Source: Rodentibacter genomosp. 2
GTDB lineage: Bacteria; Pseudomonadota; Gammaproteobacteria; Enterobacterales; Pasteurellaceae
Assembly: GCA_001999425.1 (NCBI GenBank)
Contig: MLHP01000007.1
Location: forward strand, 22,180-86,179
Direction: 5' to 3'
Length of the DNA: 64,000 nucleotides
Made by a program: the position numbers and the translations under genes
Notes under the pieces: model-generated
The model's input: only the letters and a program-made list of their open reading frames with translations
Databases searched by the model: none
Told to the model about the DNA's origin: nothing
In this document: piece after piece, positions 52,077 through 60,800 of the stretch
Layout: every line of letters starts with the position of its first letter
Numbering within the stretch: position 1 is the stretch's first letter

Positions 52077-52165
52077 TTGATAACCCTTTGTTTCTATTGT
52101 GTTACAAGATTATTTTTTGAAGGTAAATCTATTTAAACAAAATGTAAACAAAAGCTTTTGAGATT

Positions 52166-52181
52166 TGTGAGTAATATCACA
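52166..52181. promoter_or_regulatory. CRP site upstream of putA
   Basis: TGTGAGTAATATCACA is a perfect match to TGTGA-N6-TCACA. Its centre is about 97 bp before the putA start codon, so catabolite control of proline use is likely. Confidence 0.8.
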
Positions 52182-52214
52182 GAAAAAAATGTGTAATTAG
52201 AAGGGATATTAAAA

Positions 52215-52247
52215 AAATCCTCTTATTTAAGTTTAATAAGAGGATTT
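52215..52247 (-). terminator. Terminator of trxA
   Basis: The perfect 13-bp stem AAATCCTCTTATT / AATAAGAGGATTT with a 7-nt loop is followed on the minus strand by seven T, 8 bp past the trxA stop. Confidence 0.9.
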
Positions 52248-52254
52248 AGAGATG

Positions 52255-52578
52255 TTAAATATGTTGATTGATAAAGTTAGCTAACTGACCTTTTGGTAAT
52301 GCGCCTACCTGAGTTGCAACAACTTCACCGTTTTTCATTAAAAGTAAAGTTGGGATACTGCGCACGCCGAATTGACCGGCAACTAGTTGGTTTTCATCAA
52401 CATTGATTTTTACGATTTTTACTTTGCCTGCAAATTCTGGTGCAAGCTCGTCTAATACCGGTGCAATCATTTTGCAAGGGCCACACCATGGCGCCCAAAA
52501 ATCAACTAATACCGGAATATCCGAACGTAATACATCCGCTTCAAATGTTGCATCTGTTGTGTGTAATACTTGGCTCAT
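52255..52578 (-). CDS. trxA: Thioredoxin 1
   Basis: This is a small disulfide reductase reduced by TrxB. The 107 residues have the classic WCGPC (Cys32, Cys35) and the cis-proline loop [10 protein letters not shown]. The AAGGA ribosome-binding site is well placed. It lies apart from trxB, upstream of putA on the same strand but closed by its own terminator. Confidence 0.97.
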   Translation of the reverse strand: MSQVLHTTDATFEADVLRSDIPVLVDFWAPWCGPCKMIAPVLDELAPEFAGKVKIVKINVDENQLVAGQFGVRSIPTLLLMKNGEVVATQVGALPKGQLANFINQHI

Positions 52579-52696
52579 TTTTATTTCCTTTGTCTGTGAA
52601 TAATGCCCTTATGTAAGGGCATTTTGCGAAATTACAAGTGCGGTCAGAATAGCACGAGTTATTTAAAAATACACTTATTAATTTAATTACTAAAAG

Positions 52697-53692
52697 CTAA
52701 GAGGGGTAAACCAAGTTTTCACAAGGTTTGCCCGATTTTAGTTTATATACATTGTTCAGTGTAACGTCCGCAATACTGGTTAATGCTTCTTCCGTCAGGA
52801 AAGCTTGATGACCGGTAAGTAGTACATTATGACAAGAAGAAAGGCGGCGGAATACATCATCTTGAATGACTTCATTAGATTTATCTTCAAAAAATAGATC
52901 GCGTTCATTTTCATAGACATCCATCCCTAATGCCCCAATTTTGCGTTGTTTTAGCGCATCAATTGCAGCCAATGTATCAATGAGAGAACCACGGCTTGTA
53001 TTTATGATCATGATCCCATCCTTCATCTTTGCAAAAGCGTTACGATTGAGTAAATGGTAATTTTCCGGAGTTGCGGGGCAGTGTAGAGTGATGACATGAG
53101 ATTTTTCATAAAGCTCGTCAAGTTCGACATATTTTGCACCGAGTTCCTCAGCTACTGGGTTTTTAAAAGGATCATAAGCAAGAATATGCATACCAAAACC
53201 TTTTAAGATTCGCATAACAGCAATCCCGATTTTACCCGTACCGATGACCCCCACTGTTCGTCCGTGCATATTAAATCCGATAAGCCCTTCTAAAGAAAAA
53301 TTGGCTTCACGGGTACGTTGATAAGCACGATGAATCCGGCGATTAAGTGTCATCATGAGGCCTACAGTATGTTCAGCCACGGCTTCAGGAGAATAAGCCG
53401 GCACACGAACCACTTGAAGTCCAAGATCCTGCGCAGCCTTCAAATCCACATTATTGAAACCGGCACAACGCAGAGCAATGACTTTTACGCCAAGTGCGGT
53501 CAATTTTTCCAGTACTTTTCGGCTTCCGTCATCATTGACAAAAATACAAACTACTTCGCAATGTTCTGCTAGACGGGCTGTGTTTTCATTTAACATGAAG
53601 TCGAAAAATTCAAGATTAAACCCATATTTTGCATTAATTAATTCAAAGTATTTACGGTCATAATTCTTGGTACTGTAAACTGCAATTTTCAT
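52697..53692 (-). CDS. ldhA: D-lactate dehydrogenase (fermentative)
   Basis: This enzyme reduces pyruvate to D-lactate with NADH in fermentation. The 331 residues are close to E. coli LdhA throughout: VCIFVNDDGSRKVLE, the Rossmann motif GVIGTGKIG, the arginine in INTSRGSLIDT and the catalytic histidine in LLTGHQAFLT. It lies 14 bp downstream of metB on the same strand, so they may be cotranscribed. Confidence 0.94.
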   Translation of the reverse strand: MKIAVYSTKNYDRKYFELINAKYGFNLEFFDFMLNENTARLAEHCEVVCIFVNDDGSRKVLEKLTALGVKVIALRCAGFNNVDLKAAQDLGLQVVRVPAYSPEAVAEHTVGLMMTLNRRIHRAYQRTREANFSLEGLIGFNMHGRTVGVIGTGKIGIAVMRILKGFGMHILAYDPFKNPVAEELGAKYVELDELYEKSHVITLHCPATPENYHLLNRNAFAKMKDGIMIINTSRGSLIDTLAAIDALKQRKIGALGMDVYENERDLFFEDKSNEVIQDDVFRRLSSCHNVLLTGHQAFLTEEALTSIADVTLNNVYKLKSGKPCENLVYPS

Positions 53693-53706
53693 TTTGTCTC
53701 CAAGGA

Positions 53707-54819
53707 TTATTTCAAGTGAGAAAAGGCCTGAAGTAAATCTGCTTTGATATCTTCTACATTTTCTATACCTACTGAAAAACGCAATAAGGTATTAGTGATA
53801 CCGCGAGCTATACGTTCTGTTTCCGGAATATCCATGTGAGTTTGGGTTGCCGGATAAGTAATAAAACTTTCAGTTCCGCCAAGACTTTCCGCAAAGGTGA
53901 TGAGTTTGATAGATTTTAAGAAAGTGTTGATCCAGTTTTCATTTTTCAAACGAAAAGAAAGCATTCCACCTTTGTTTGGATAAAGAACCGATTCAACCTG
54001 TGGTTGGGATTTTAAAAATTCAGCGATCGCCTGAGCATTTTTTTGATGGCGTTTCATTCGTAGAGAGAGAGTTTTCATTCCACGAATCGTTAACCACGAA
54101 TCAAAAGGTGAAAGTACTGCACCAGCACCATTTTGAATATAAGCAATACGCTCACAAAGCTCTTGACCTTTCGCGACAATTAAACCGACAAGGACATCAT
54201 TATGGCCTGCAATATATTTTGTACCGCTATGAATAACAATATCCGCTCCTAAATCTAGCGGGCGGGAAAGTACGGGTGTTAAGAAGGTATTATCGACGAT
54301 CAACATTAATTGGTGTTTTTTGGCGAGTTTTGCGATTTCTACTACATCGCATTCTTCCATTAATGGGTTAGACGGTGTCTCAATAAAAATTGCTTTGGTA
54401 TTGGACGTAATGGCGGCTTCAATTTCTTCAGGAGAAGCTGTATTAACGTAAACCGGTTTGACACTATTATTCTTTTTGTACGCAAAATCTAAAAGGCGAT
54501 AAGTTCCGCCATAGACATCGCTGGAAACAATCCACTCATCTGGTGCGGTAAAAAGGGTCATTAATACTTGGATTGCTGCCATGCCGGATGAAAATGCAAA
54601 GCCCCGATCTCCGTTTTCTAATTGAGCGATAGTTTCTTCTAACACGGCACGAGTCGGGTTTTTTGTACGTGTATAATCAAATCCTGTGCTTTCACCAATG
54701 CCGTGATGTCCGTATGCAGTAGAAAGAAAAATTGGGGTAGAAACCGCACCGGTACGTTCGTCGCTACGATTACCGGCTTGGGCGAGTAGGGTATCAATTT
54801 TGTATTGTTGTGTTGTCAT
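53707..54819 (-). CDS. metB: Cystathionine gamma-synthase (or gamma-lyase) of the Cys/Met PLP family
   Basis: This PLP enzyme of transsulfuration condenses O-succinyl (or acetyl) homoserine with cysteine. The 370 residues contain FDYTRTKNPTRAVLE, ETPSNPLMEE and the PLP lysine in HSGTKYIAGHNDVL. The sequence is close to the H. influenzae gene called metB; the gamma-lyase reaction cannot be separated from gamma-synthase by sequence alone. No MetJ box array is apparent upstream. Confidence 0.88.
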   Translation of the reverse strand: MTTQQYKIDTLLAQAGNRSDERTGAVSTPIFLSTAYGHHGIGESTGFDYTRTKNPTRAVLEETIAQLENGDRGFAFSSGMAAIQVLMTLFTAPDEWIVSSDVYGGTYRLLDFAYKKNNSVKPVYVNTASPEEIEAAITSNTKAIFIETPSNPLMEECDVVEIAKLAKKHQLMLIVDNTFLTPVLSRPLDLGADIVIHSGTKYIAGHNDVLVGLIVAKGQELCERIAYIQNGAGAVLSPFDSWLTIRGMKTLSLRMKRHQKNAQAIAEFLKSQPQVESVLYPNKGGMLSFRLKNENWINTFLKSIKLITFAESLGGTESFITYPATQTHMDIPETERIARGITNTLLRFSVGIENVEDIKADLLQAFSHLK

Positions 54820-55018
54820 AATATCCTCAAAAATAATTTAAAAAAAACGACCGCACTTTTATTAAAAAAGAACGAAAACATTTTGGCATAAAGCCCTAAG
54901 TGATACAAAGGAGAAATTGATGGATTACCATAAATTTCATTTTTTCATCATTTGTTGTTAATAATTTAAACGATATGCAGTTTTTTTAGACGGTTAAGAT
55001 TTTTTTTAAGATCGGTGA

Positions 55019-55046
55019 TTGACAGCGTTTAAAATTTCCGTAAAAT
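55019..55046 (+). promoter_or_regulatory. Promoter of the tRNA Gly-Cys-Leu-Lys operon
   Basis: TTGACA (55019-55024), 16 bp, TAAAAT (55041-55046), then a GC-rich discriminator (GCGCACC), typical of strong stable-RNA promoters. Confidence 0.8.
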
Positions 55047-55066
55047 GCGCACCACTAACAGCGAAT

Positions 55067-55142
<76 letters not shown>

Positions 55143-55148
55143 ATTACT

Positions 55149-55222
55149 GGCGTGTTAGCAAAGCGGTTATGCACTGGATTGCAAATCCATGTAGCTCGGT
55201 TCGACTCCGGGACACGCCTCCA
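55149..55222 (+). tRNA. tRNA-Cys (GCA)
   Basis: 74 nt, acceptor GGCGTGT / ACACGCC, anticodon stem-loop GGATTGCAAATCC (anticodon GCA), encoded CCA. Lies 6 bp after tRNA-Gly. Confidence 0.97.
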
Positions 55223-55243
55223 TAATACGCTGTAAGTTAGTTT

Positions 55244-55330
55244 GCCCGAGTGGTGGAATCGGTAGACACAAGGGATTTAAAATCCCTCGCCTTTCGAGGC
55301 GTGCCAGTTCAAGTCTGGCTTCGGGCACCA
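55244..55330 (+). tRNA. tRNA-Leu (TAA)
   Basis: 87 nt class II tRNA with a long variable arm (CTCGCCTTTCGAGGCG region), acceptor GCCCGAG / TTCGGGC, anticodon stem-loop GGGATTTAAAATCCC (anticodon TAA), encoded CCA. Confidence 0.97.
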
Positions 55331-55379
55331 TTTAATAAAATCTTAGTTTTGTAAAAAACTTCTTTAAAATCCTACGTTT

Positions 55380-55455
55380 GGGTCGTTAGCTCAGTCGGTA
55401 GAGCAGCGGACTTTTAATCCGTTGGTCGAAGGTTCGAATCCTTCACGACCCACCA
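55380..55455 (+). tRNA. tRNA-Lys (TTT)
   Basis: 76 nt, acceptor GGGTCGT / ACGACCC, anticodon loop CTTTTAA (anticodon TTT), T-loop GTTCGAATC, encoded CCA. It is the last gene of the tRNA operon and the nearest tRNA to the secretion locus. Confidence 0.97.
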
Positions 55456-55947
55456 ACTCTTTATTTCTAAACTTAATTCAATTATAAAAGCCTATCTTTT
55501 CTGTTGTGGGTTTAGCTATGTACTAAGGCTAAACGAATACGGTTAGTATTGCTGTGTTTTGCGCTTATGATTAACAGTTCTCAGCGAAAGAATTACTTTT
55601 GGGGAATAGCATTGAAGAAGGCTCTAGTTCAAGTGGTTCTCTGATAGCGTTTTTAATTGTAGGTTGTACATATACTTTAGCCTGGTCTAAAGGATTCCTT
55701 TTTCCTACCTCTAATTCAACACAACCTTTGAGTTAATTTTGTGAGCAAAAAACTACTCATATCCAATCTCTTTGAATATCATATTTTTCTCCCAGTAATG
55801 TAATAAAGGTAGCTTTTCCCAAGAGAAAGGTCTTATCTGAAAAGGTCAAAAGGCTTAAATGTATTAGCTATTTTTTTATACAGCACATCAAAGGAAAATA
55901 AGGGAAATGAAAATATTGCTGTACGAGTTTAATTTATTTTGTATGAA

Positions 55948-55967
55948 TATTAACAAGGTATTAACAA
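55948..55967 (+). repeat. Direct repeat TATTAACAA x2 in the tpsB promoter
   Basis: Two 9-bp copies (55948-55956, 55959-55967) repeat with an 11-bp period, about one helical turn; the second overlaps the -35 box. This is the pattern expected for a regulator binding one face of the DNA. Confidence 0.5.
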
Positions 55968-55989
55968 AGATTATAGTATGTTTTATAAT
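55961..55989 (+). promoter_or_regulatory. Promoter of the two-partner secretion operon
   Basis: TTAACA (55961-55966), 17 bp, TATAAT (55984-55989), 34 bp before the transporter start codon. Spacing and -10 are perfect. Confidence 0.75.
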
Positions 55990-56022
55990 CAAGCGCATAG
56001 ATTCAATCACTTAGTTTAAAGT

Positions 56023-57804
56023 ATGAAAACAGTATTTAATAGGTTCTATACCGTTACATTATTTTCGACCATACCATTATTTGCTTTTGCTAACCAACCA
56101 AAAAATTTCTCCCGTTTAAACCAACCGGAAAATTTCTCCCGTCTAAATCAAATGGATGCACTTCAGCAGCAACGTCAACAACAAAATCAACAGGCACAAG
56201 AGAAAATCCTGCAATCTCAGGCTGATGTTCGTTTAGAAACGACAAAGTACAAAAGATTGACCTTATCTGATAAAGAAACGCCTTGTTACCCGATTCATCA
56301 TATTACATTGATTGATTATTCACCTGAAAACTCCTCTCCTAATAGCCAATTTCAATGGGCGTTAAATCAAGCTTACAACGATTTAAAACTTACTCTCCCG
56401 CATTGTTTTGGCGGAGAGGGAATAGGGATTTTGATGAAACAAATTCAAAATCGAATTATTGAAAAAGGGTACGTTACTACACGTGTTGTGACACAAGAGC
56501 AAGATCTGAAAACTGGTTCTTTAGTGTTAACGATTATTCCCGGCAAAGTAGGGAATACCATTGTCGAGGATAGTGGTAATGTTCCACGTTTTAGCCGTTT
56601 ACATGCTTTAACAGGGTTCACCTTTTCAAAAGGTGATCTTTTGAATGTAAGAGATATAGAGCAGTCGCTTGAAAATCTTAAACGGGTACCAACAGTAGAA
56701 GCGAACATTGAGTTATTGCCAAATGAGAACGATATCGGTGTTAGTGACATTAAAATTAGTTACCAACAAGCATTGCCTTTTCGAGTTAATTTAAGTTTGG
56801 ATGATTCGGGTTCGAAATCAACAGGGCAGTATCAAGCAAGTGGAACATTATCTTTTGATAATATGTTTTCTGCTAATGATCTTTTTTATACCTCTTTTAC
56901 ACGTAGTTTAAAAACTCATAATGATGAAAAAGGTAGCCGTGCCAGTAAAAATTTAACCTTTTATTATTCTATCCCTTTCGGTTATTGGACGTTATCTGCG
57001 TCACAAACTTATAACCGTTATCGGCAAGAAGTTTTTGGTGCTTTCAATAATAACTATCTCTATTCGGGGAAAAGCAATACCACAAAGGCAACGCTATCTT
57101 ATTTAGTTTATCGAGATAGTAAACGTAAAACATCCGCTTTTGGTAGTTTTTGGTCGCGTCAGTCTAGTAATTATGTGGATGGTTCGGAGATTCAGGTGCA
57201 AAAACGTCGTATGGCGGGCTGGGAGGCTGGGCTTTCTCATAAAGAATATATTGGTGATGCTGTTCTTGAATTATCCGCTAGCTATAAACGGGGAACCGGT
57301 GCAAGAGGGGCATTATCAGCGCCGGAGGAGCTTTGGGGAGAAGGAACTTCTCGCCCGGAAATTATTTTTGCTTCCGTTAATTTTACTCAACCGTTTATGT
57401 TGGGTAAACAATACTGGCAATATCAAACCGCTTGGAGTGCACAATGGAATAAAACCCCTTTAATTGCCCAAGATCGCTTTAGTATTGGCGGGCGTTATAC
57501 GGTAAGAGGCTTTGACGGTGAACTTACGCTTGCCGGTGAACGAGGCTGGTTATGGCGTAATGAACTTGCTTGGAATGTGAATGGTAAAGGGCAGCAACTT
57601 TATTTTGCTTTTGACGGAGGACGAGTTATGGGATGGTCAACCCTATCTCAATTAGGTCATCATCTTATTGGCAGTGCGATAGGGATGAAAGGGGGATGGC
57701 GAGGTTTTTATTATGATGTTTTTGTCGGAAAACCAATCAGTAAACCAACAGGTTTTAGAACATCAAATACTGTTGCCGGTTTTAATGTCGGCTATAGCTT
57801 CTAA
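56023..57804 (+). CDS. Two-partner secretion outer-membrane transporter (TpsB, FhaC/CdiB type)
   Basis: This 593-residue Omp85-superfamily barrel exports the downstream exoprotein. After a signal peptide (cleavage near LFAFA), a polar Gln-rich helix (about residues 45-75, DALQQQRQQQNQQAQEK) corresponds to the plug helix H1 of FhaC. Two POTRA domains follow (about 85-240) and then a 16-strand barrel. The FhaC signature loop VRGFDGELTLAGERG is near residue 494, and the protein ends in phenylalanine (GYSF). Residues 25-42 hold a ninefold-residue tandem duplication. No clear Shine-Dalgarno is seen. The exoprotein gene follows 35 bp later. Confidence 0.95.
   Translation: MKTVFNRFYTVTLFSTIPLFAFANQPKNFSRLNQPENFSRLNQMDALQQQRQQQNQQAQEKILQSQADVRLETTKYKRLTLSDKETPCYPIHHITLIDYSPENSSPNSQFQWALNQAYNDLKLTLPHCFGGEGIGILMKQIQNRIIEKGYVTTRVVTQEQDLKTGSLVLTIIPGKVGNTIVEDSGNVPRFSRLHALTGFTFSKGDLLNVRDIEQSLENLKRVPTVEANIELLPNENDIGVSDIKISYQQALPFRVNLSLDDSGSKSTGQYQASGTLSFDNMFSANDLFYTSFTRSLKTHNDEKGSRASKNLTFYYSIPFGYWTLSASQTYNRYRQEVFGAFNNNYLYSGKSNTTKATLSYLVYRDSKRKTSAFGSFWSRQSSNYVDGSEIQVQKRRMAGWEAGLSHKEYIGDAVLELSASYKRGTGARGALSAPEELWGEGTSRPEIIFASVNFTQPFMLGKQYWQYQTAWSAQWNKTPLIAQDRFSIGGRYTVRGFDGELTLAGERGWLWRNELAWNVNGKGQQLYFAFDGGRVMGWSTLSQLGHHLIGSAIGMKGGWRGFYYDVFVGKPISKPTGFRTSNTVAGFNVGYSF
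56095..56148 (+). repeat. Tandem 27-bp duplication in the transporter gene
   Basis: Two adjacent 27-nt units encode QPKNFSRLN and QPENFSRLN, between signal peptide and plug helix. In-frame copy number could change without breaking the gene. Confidence 0.85.
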
Positions 57805-57839
57805 TTAAACGTATTATTAAAAATTAAAGGATAGTTAAA

Positions 57840-60800
57840 ATGAATAAAAATTGTTTCCGTGTCATTTTTAGTAAAACTTTACAATGTTTGGTTGTTACAT
57901 CGGAATTAGCGAAAACAGAAGGAAAATCAACCGAGAGAGCTTCATCCGGTTTTCCTCAGTTGTTTGCGAAAATTCAACCACTTACTTTCAGTCTTTTCTG
58001 TGCGCTAGGATTTGTTTCATTTTCTAGCACAGTATCTGCTAATTTGATTATCCAAGCAGATAAATCCGCCCCTAAAACTCAACAACCCATCGTGCTACAA
58101 ACGGCAAACGGTTTGCCACAAGTAAATATTCAAACACCTAATGAGCAAGGGTTATCTCATAATAAATACAGTAAGTTTGATGTTGATACCAAAGGGGCAA
58201 TATTAAACAACAGCCGAACACAGGTTCAAACACAGCAGGGGGGATGGGTGCAAGGTAACCCTTATCTTGCCCGAGGCGAAGCAAAAGTCATTTTAAATGA
58301 AGTGAATTCATCCGATCCTTCTGTACTTAAAGGTTATGTTGAAGTAGCGGGTAAAAAAGCTGATGTAATTATTGCGAACCCGTCAGGTATTCATTGTGAA
58401 GGTTGTGGGGTAATTAATTCAGATCGTACTACGTTCACGACAGGTAAGCCTCAAATTCAACATGGTAATCTTGAAAGCTTTGTTGTGGAAAAAGGCAAAG
58501 TCAGTGTATCCGGTAAAGGCTTAGATAACAGTCGTGTGGATTATACGGAGATTATTGCCCGAGAAACCCAAATCAATGCGGGCGTTTGGTCGAAAAAAGA
58601 AATGAAGGTTGTTACCGGTAAAAATACGGTTAAGCGTACGGCTAAACCGGAAGATTTGCAAATTACTCATACAAACCAATCGACAGCTCAAGAAGCTAAG
58701 CCGCAAGTCGCGATTGATGTGGGGCAATTAGGGGGAATGTATGCAGGAAAGATCCATTTAATTGGTACTGAACAAGGTGTTGGTGTACACAATGCAGGGC
58801 ATATCGGTGCGAATGCTGAAACGCTCAAGATTGACAGCCAAGGTCGAATTGTAAATAGCGGTACGTTAAATGCGAATAAATCAATTCAACTCACCGGCAC
58901 AAACGGTATTGAAAACACAGGTAAGATTGAAAACCGCCAACATGATATTCGCCTTTCAAGCGGTGCTGATATTAAACAGGACGGTTCAGTTATCGCTCGT
59001 AGCGGAAACATACAAAAACAGGCAAAACACGCCATTCGGCAACAAGGCGAAACGGTAGCGAAAGGTTCAATTCGCTATGAGGCGGCAACGGTAAATACGG
59101 CGCAATCCGCCCTGATTGCCGCCGGTATGCAAACCCACACTCAGGAAGAAAATGAAACCCGAACCCTTGAAACCTCGTCAGCACAAGGCAAAACTATTCA
59201 AATTCAAGCCGGTGGCAATGCGACCTTACAAGGTAAGCACTTTGCGTCTGGGCAATTAAATATTAATGCTACGGAGGTCAATTTAGACCACAGCCGCAAT
59301 CAAGCCTATGACATTCACGTTCAAGCACGGCAGGGTGATATCCAGGCAAATGAAGCATGGTTGACGGCGCAACAAAATCTTATTTTAGATACGCCGACAA
59401 CGCTTTCTACGCCGAATGGTCATTTGACAGCAAATAAAATTCGGACAAAACAGACCGCACTTAACAATGCCAATGGCGTTTGGGTGCAAACCGGTGCAGA
59501 GGATTTTAAACTGTCCGCTCAATCCATTAATAATTCGGGTGGAGCATTTTCAACACAAGGACATTTCTTTATTGATACGCAACGGGTGGATAATACAAAA
59601 GGTAAATTAATTGCCGGCGGAAAACTGGAAGTTGATACCCACCAGGGGCAATTTCTTTCTTCGTCGGGATTATTATTTGCCAACCAAACCCTTTCTCTTT
59701 ATACCGGGCAAGTAGATAACCAACAAGGTAGAATTCAAGGCGAGCAAGGTGTCCGCATTGAAACACACAATCATTCATTTAACAACCAAGCAGGTAAATT
59801 ATTCATACGCGGTGATTTAACCCTTAACAGTGCGGCATTATCTAATGCACAGGGGAATATTCAAGCCGACGGACAGCTCAATATTGAAACTGCCGGAAGT
59901 GAGCTCAATAATGATAAAGGCATTGTATCAAGCGGTACAGCATTAACGCTGAACAGCGGTAATCTAACCAATCATCAAGGTATCATTCGTGCACAACAGG
60001 CAACCATTCAAGCGGCTTCGCTAAGTCAAAGTGAAGGGGTAATCAAAGCCGATAACACCCTGACAGTATCGACGGCAAAGGATTTAACCAGCCAAGAGAA
60101 CAGTTTAATTGAGGGTGGTAAGGTTGATTTAACGATAGGCGGTTCGTTTATCAATCACAAACAAAGTGATGTGGTGGCTAACAGGCTAATCAATATCACT
60201 GCTGCTGAGCTGGATAACCAACAAGGTCAAATCGTCAGTCGTGGCGATTTGATGATGAAAGTGCAGCGTGGCGGAATCCGTAACGAACAGGGAAAAATCA
60301 GTGTAGGGGGGAATACCTCAATTTCCGCTCAAGACTTCATTAATACGCAAGGATTGGTTCAAAGCCAAGGTGCGATTCATTTGGCGCTACAAGGCAATCT
60401 TGATAATCATCAAACCCATCCGACATCCGCTACACCGCTTGGCATTATTAGCTTGGCTAATTTATCCGTTCGGGCTGAACAATTAGATAATAGATTGGGA
60501 TACATTGCGGCAGGAGGAAATCAGATCCTGAATGTTCGCGGGTTGGATAATCGACAAGGCGTAGTAACTTCTAAAGCCACCCAGCAAATTAAAGCAGCAA
60601 CAACCATTGATAATAGTCAAGGGCGACTAAGCGGCGGCGATAGTCAGCTGGCTGCGACGGAAACGATCAATCGCAAAGGACAAATTTTAGCGACCGATCA
60701 GCTTCATTTAACAACGACGCAAGGTATTGATAATCAGCAAGGTGAGATAAAAGCGAGTAATGCGGTTACGCTATTTGCTGACCGTCTTGATAATCAAAAC

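Larger units (their letters stand above)
55456..56022 (+). other. 567-bp gene-free region between tRNA-Lys and the secretion locus
   Basis: A/T-rich sequence without a convincing gene. Two short overlapping frames around 55566-55735 read through hydrophobic stretches but are broken by stops and lack ribosome-binding sites. The right end carries the promoter of the transporter gene. No integrase remnant and no second copy of the tRNA-Lys 3' end is visible. Confidence 0.6.

Noticed and set aside
54820..55018. Possible MetJ box upstream of metB (AGACGGTT)
   Set aside because: MetJ needs two or more adjacent 8-bp boxes and only one weak half is seen.
55566..55735. Short overlapping frames with a hydrophobic stretch between tRNA-Lys and the secretion locus
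   Set aside because: Stops in each frame, no ribosome-binding site and no similarity that I recognise; may be debris, but not supported as a gene.
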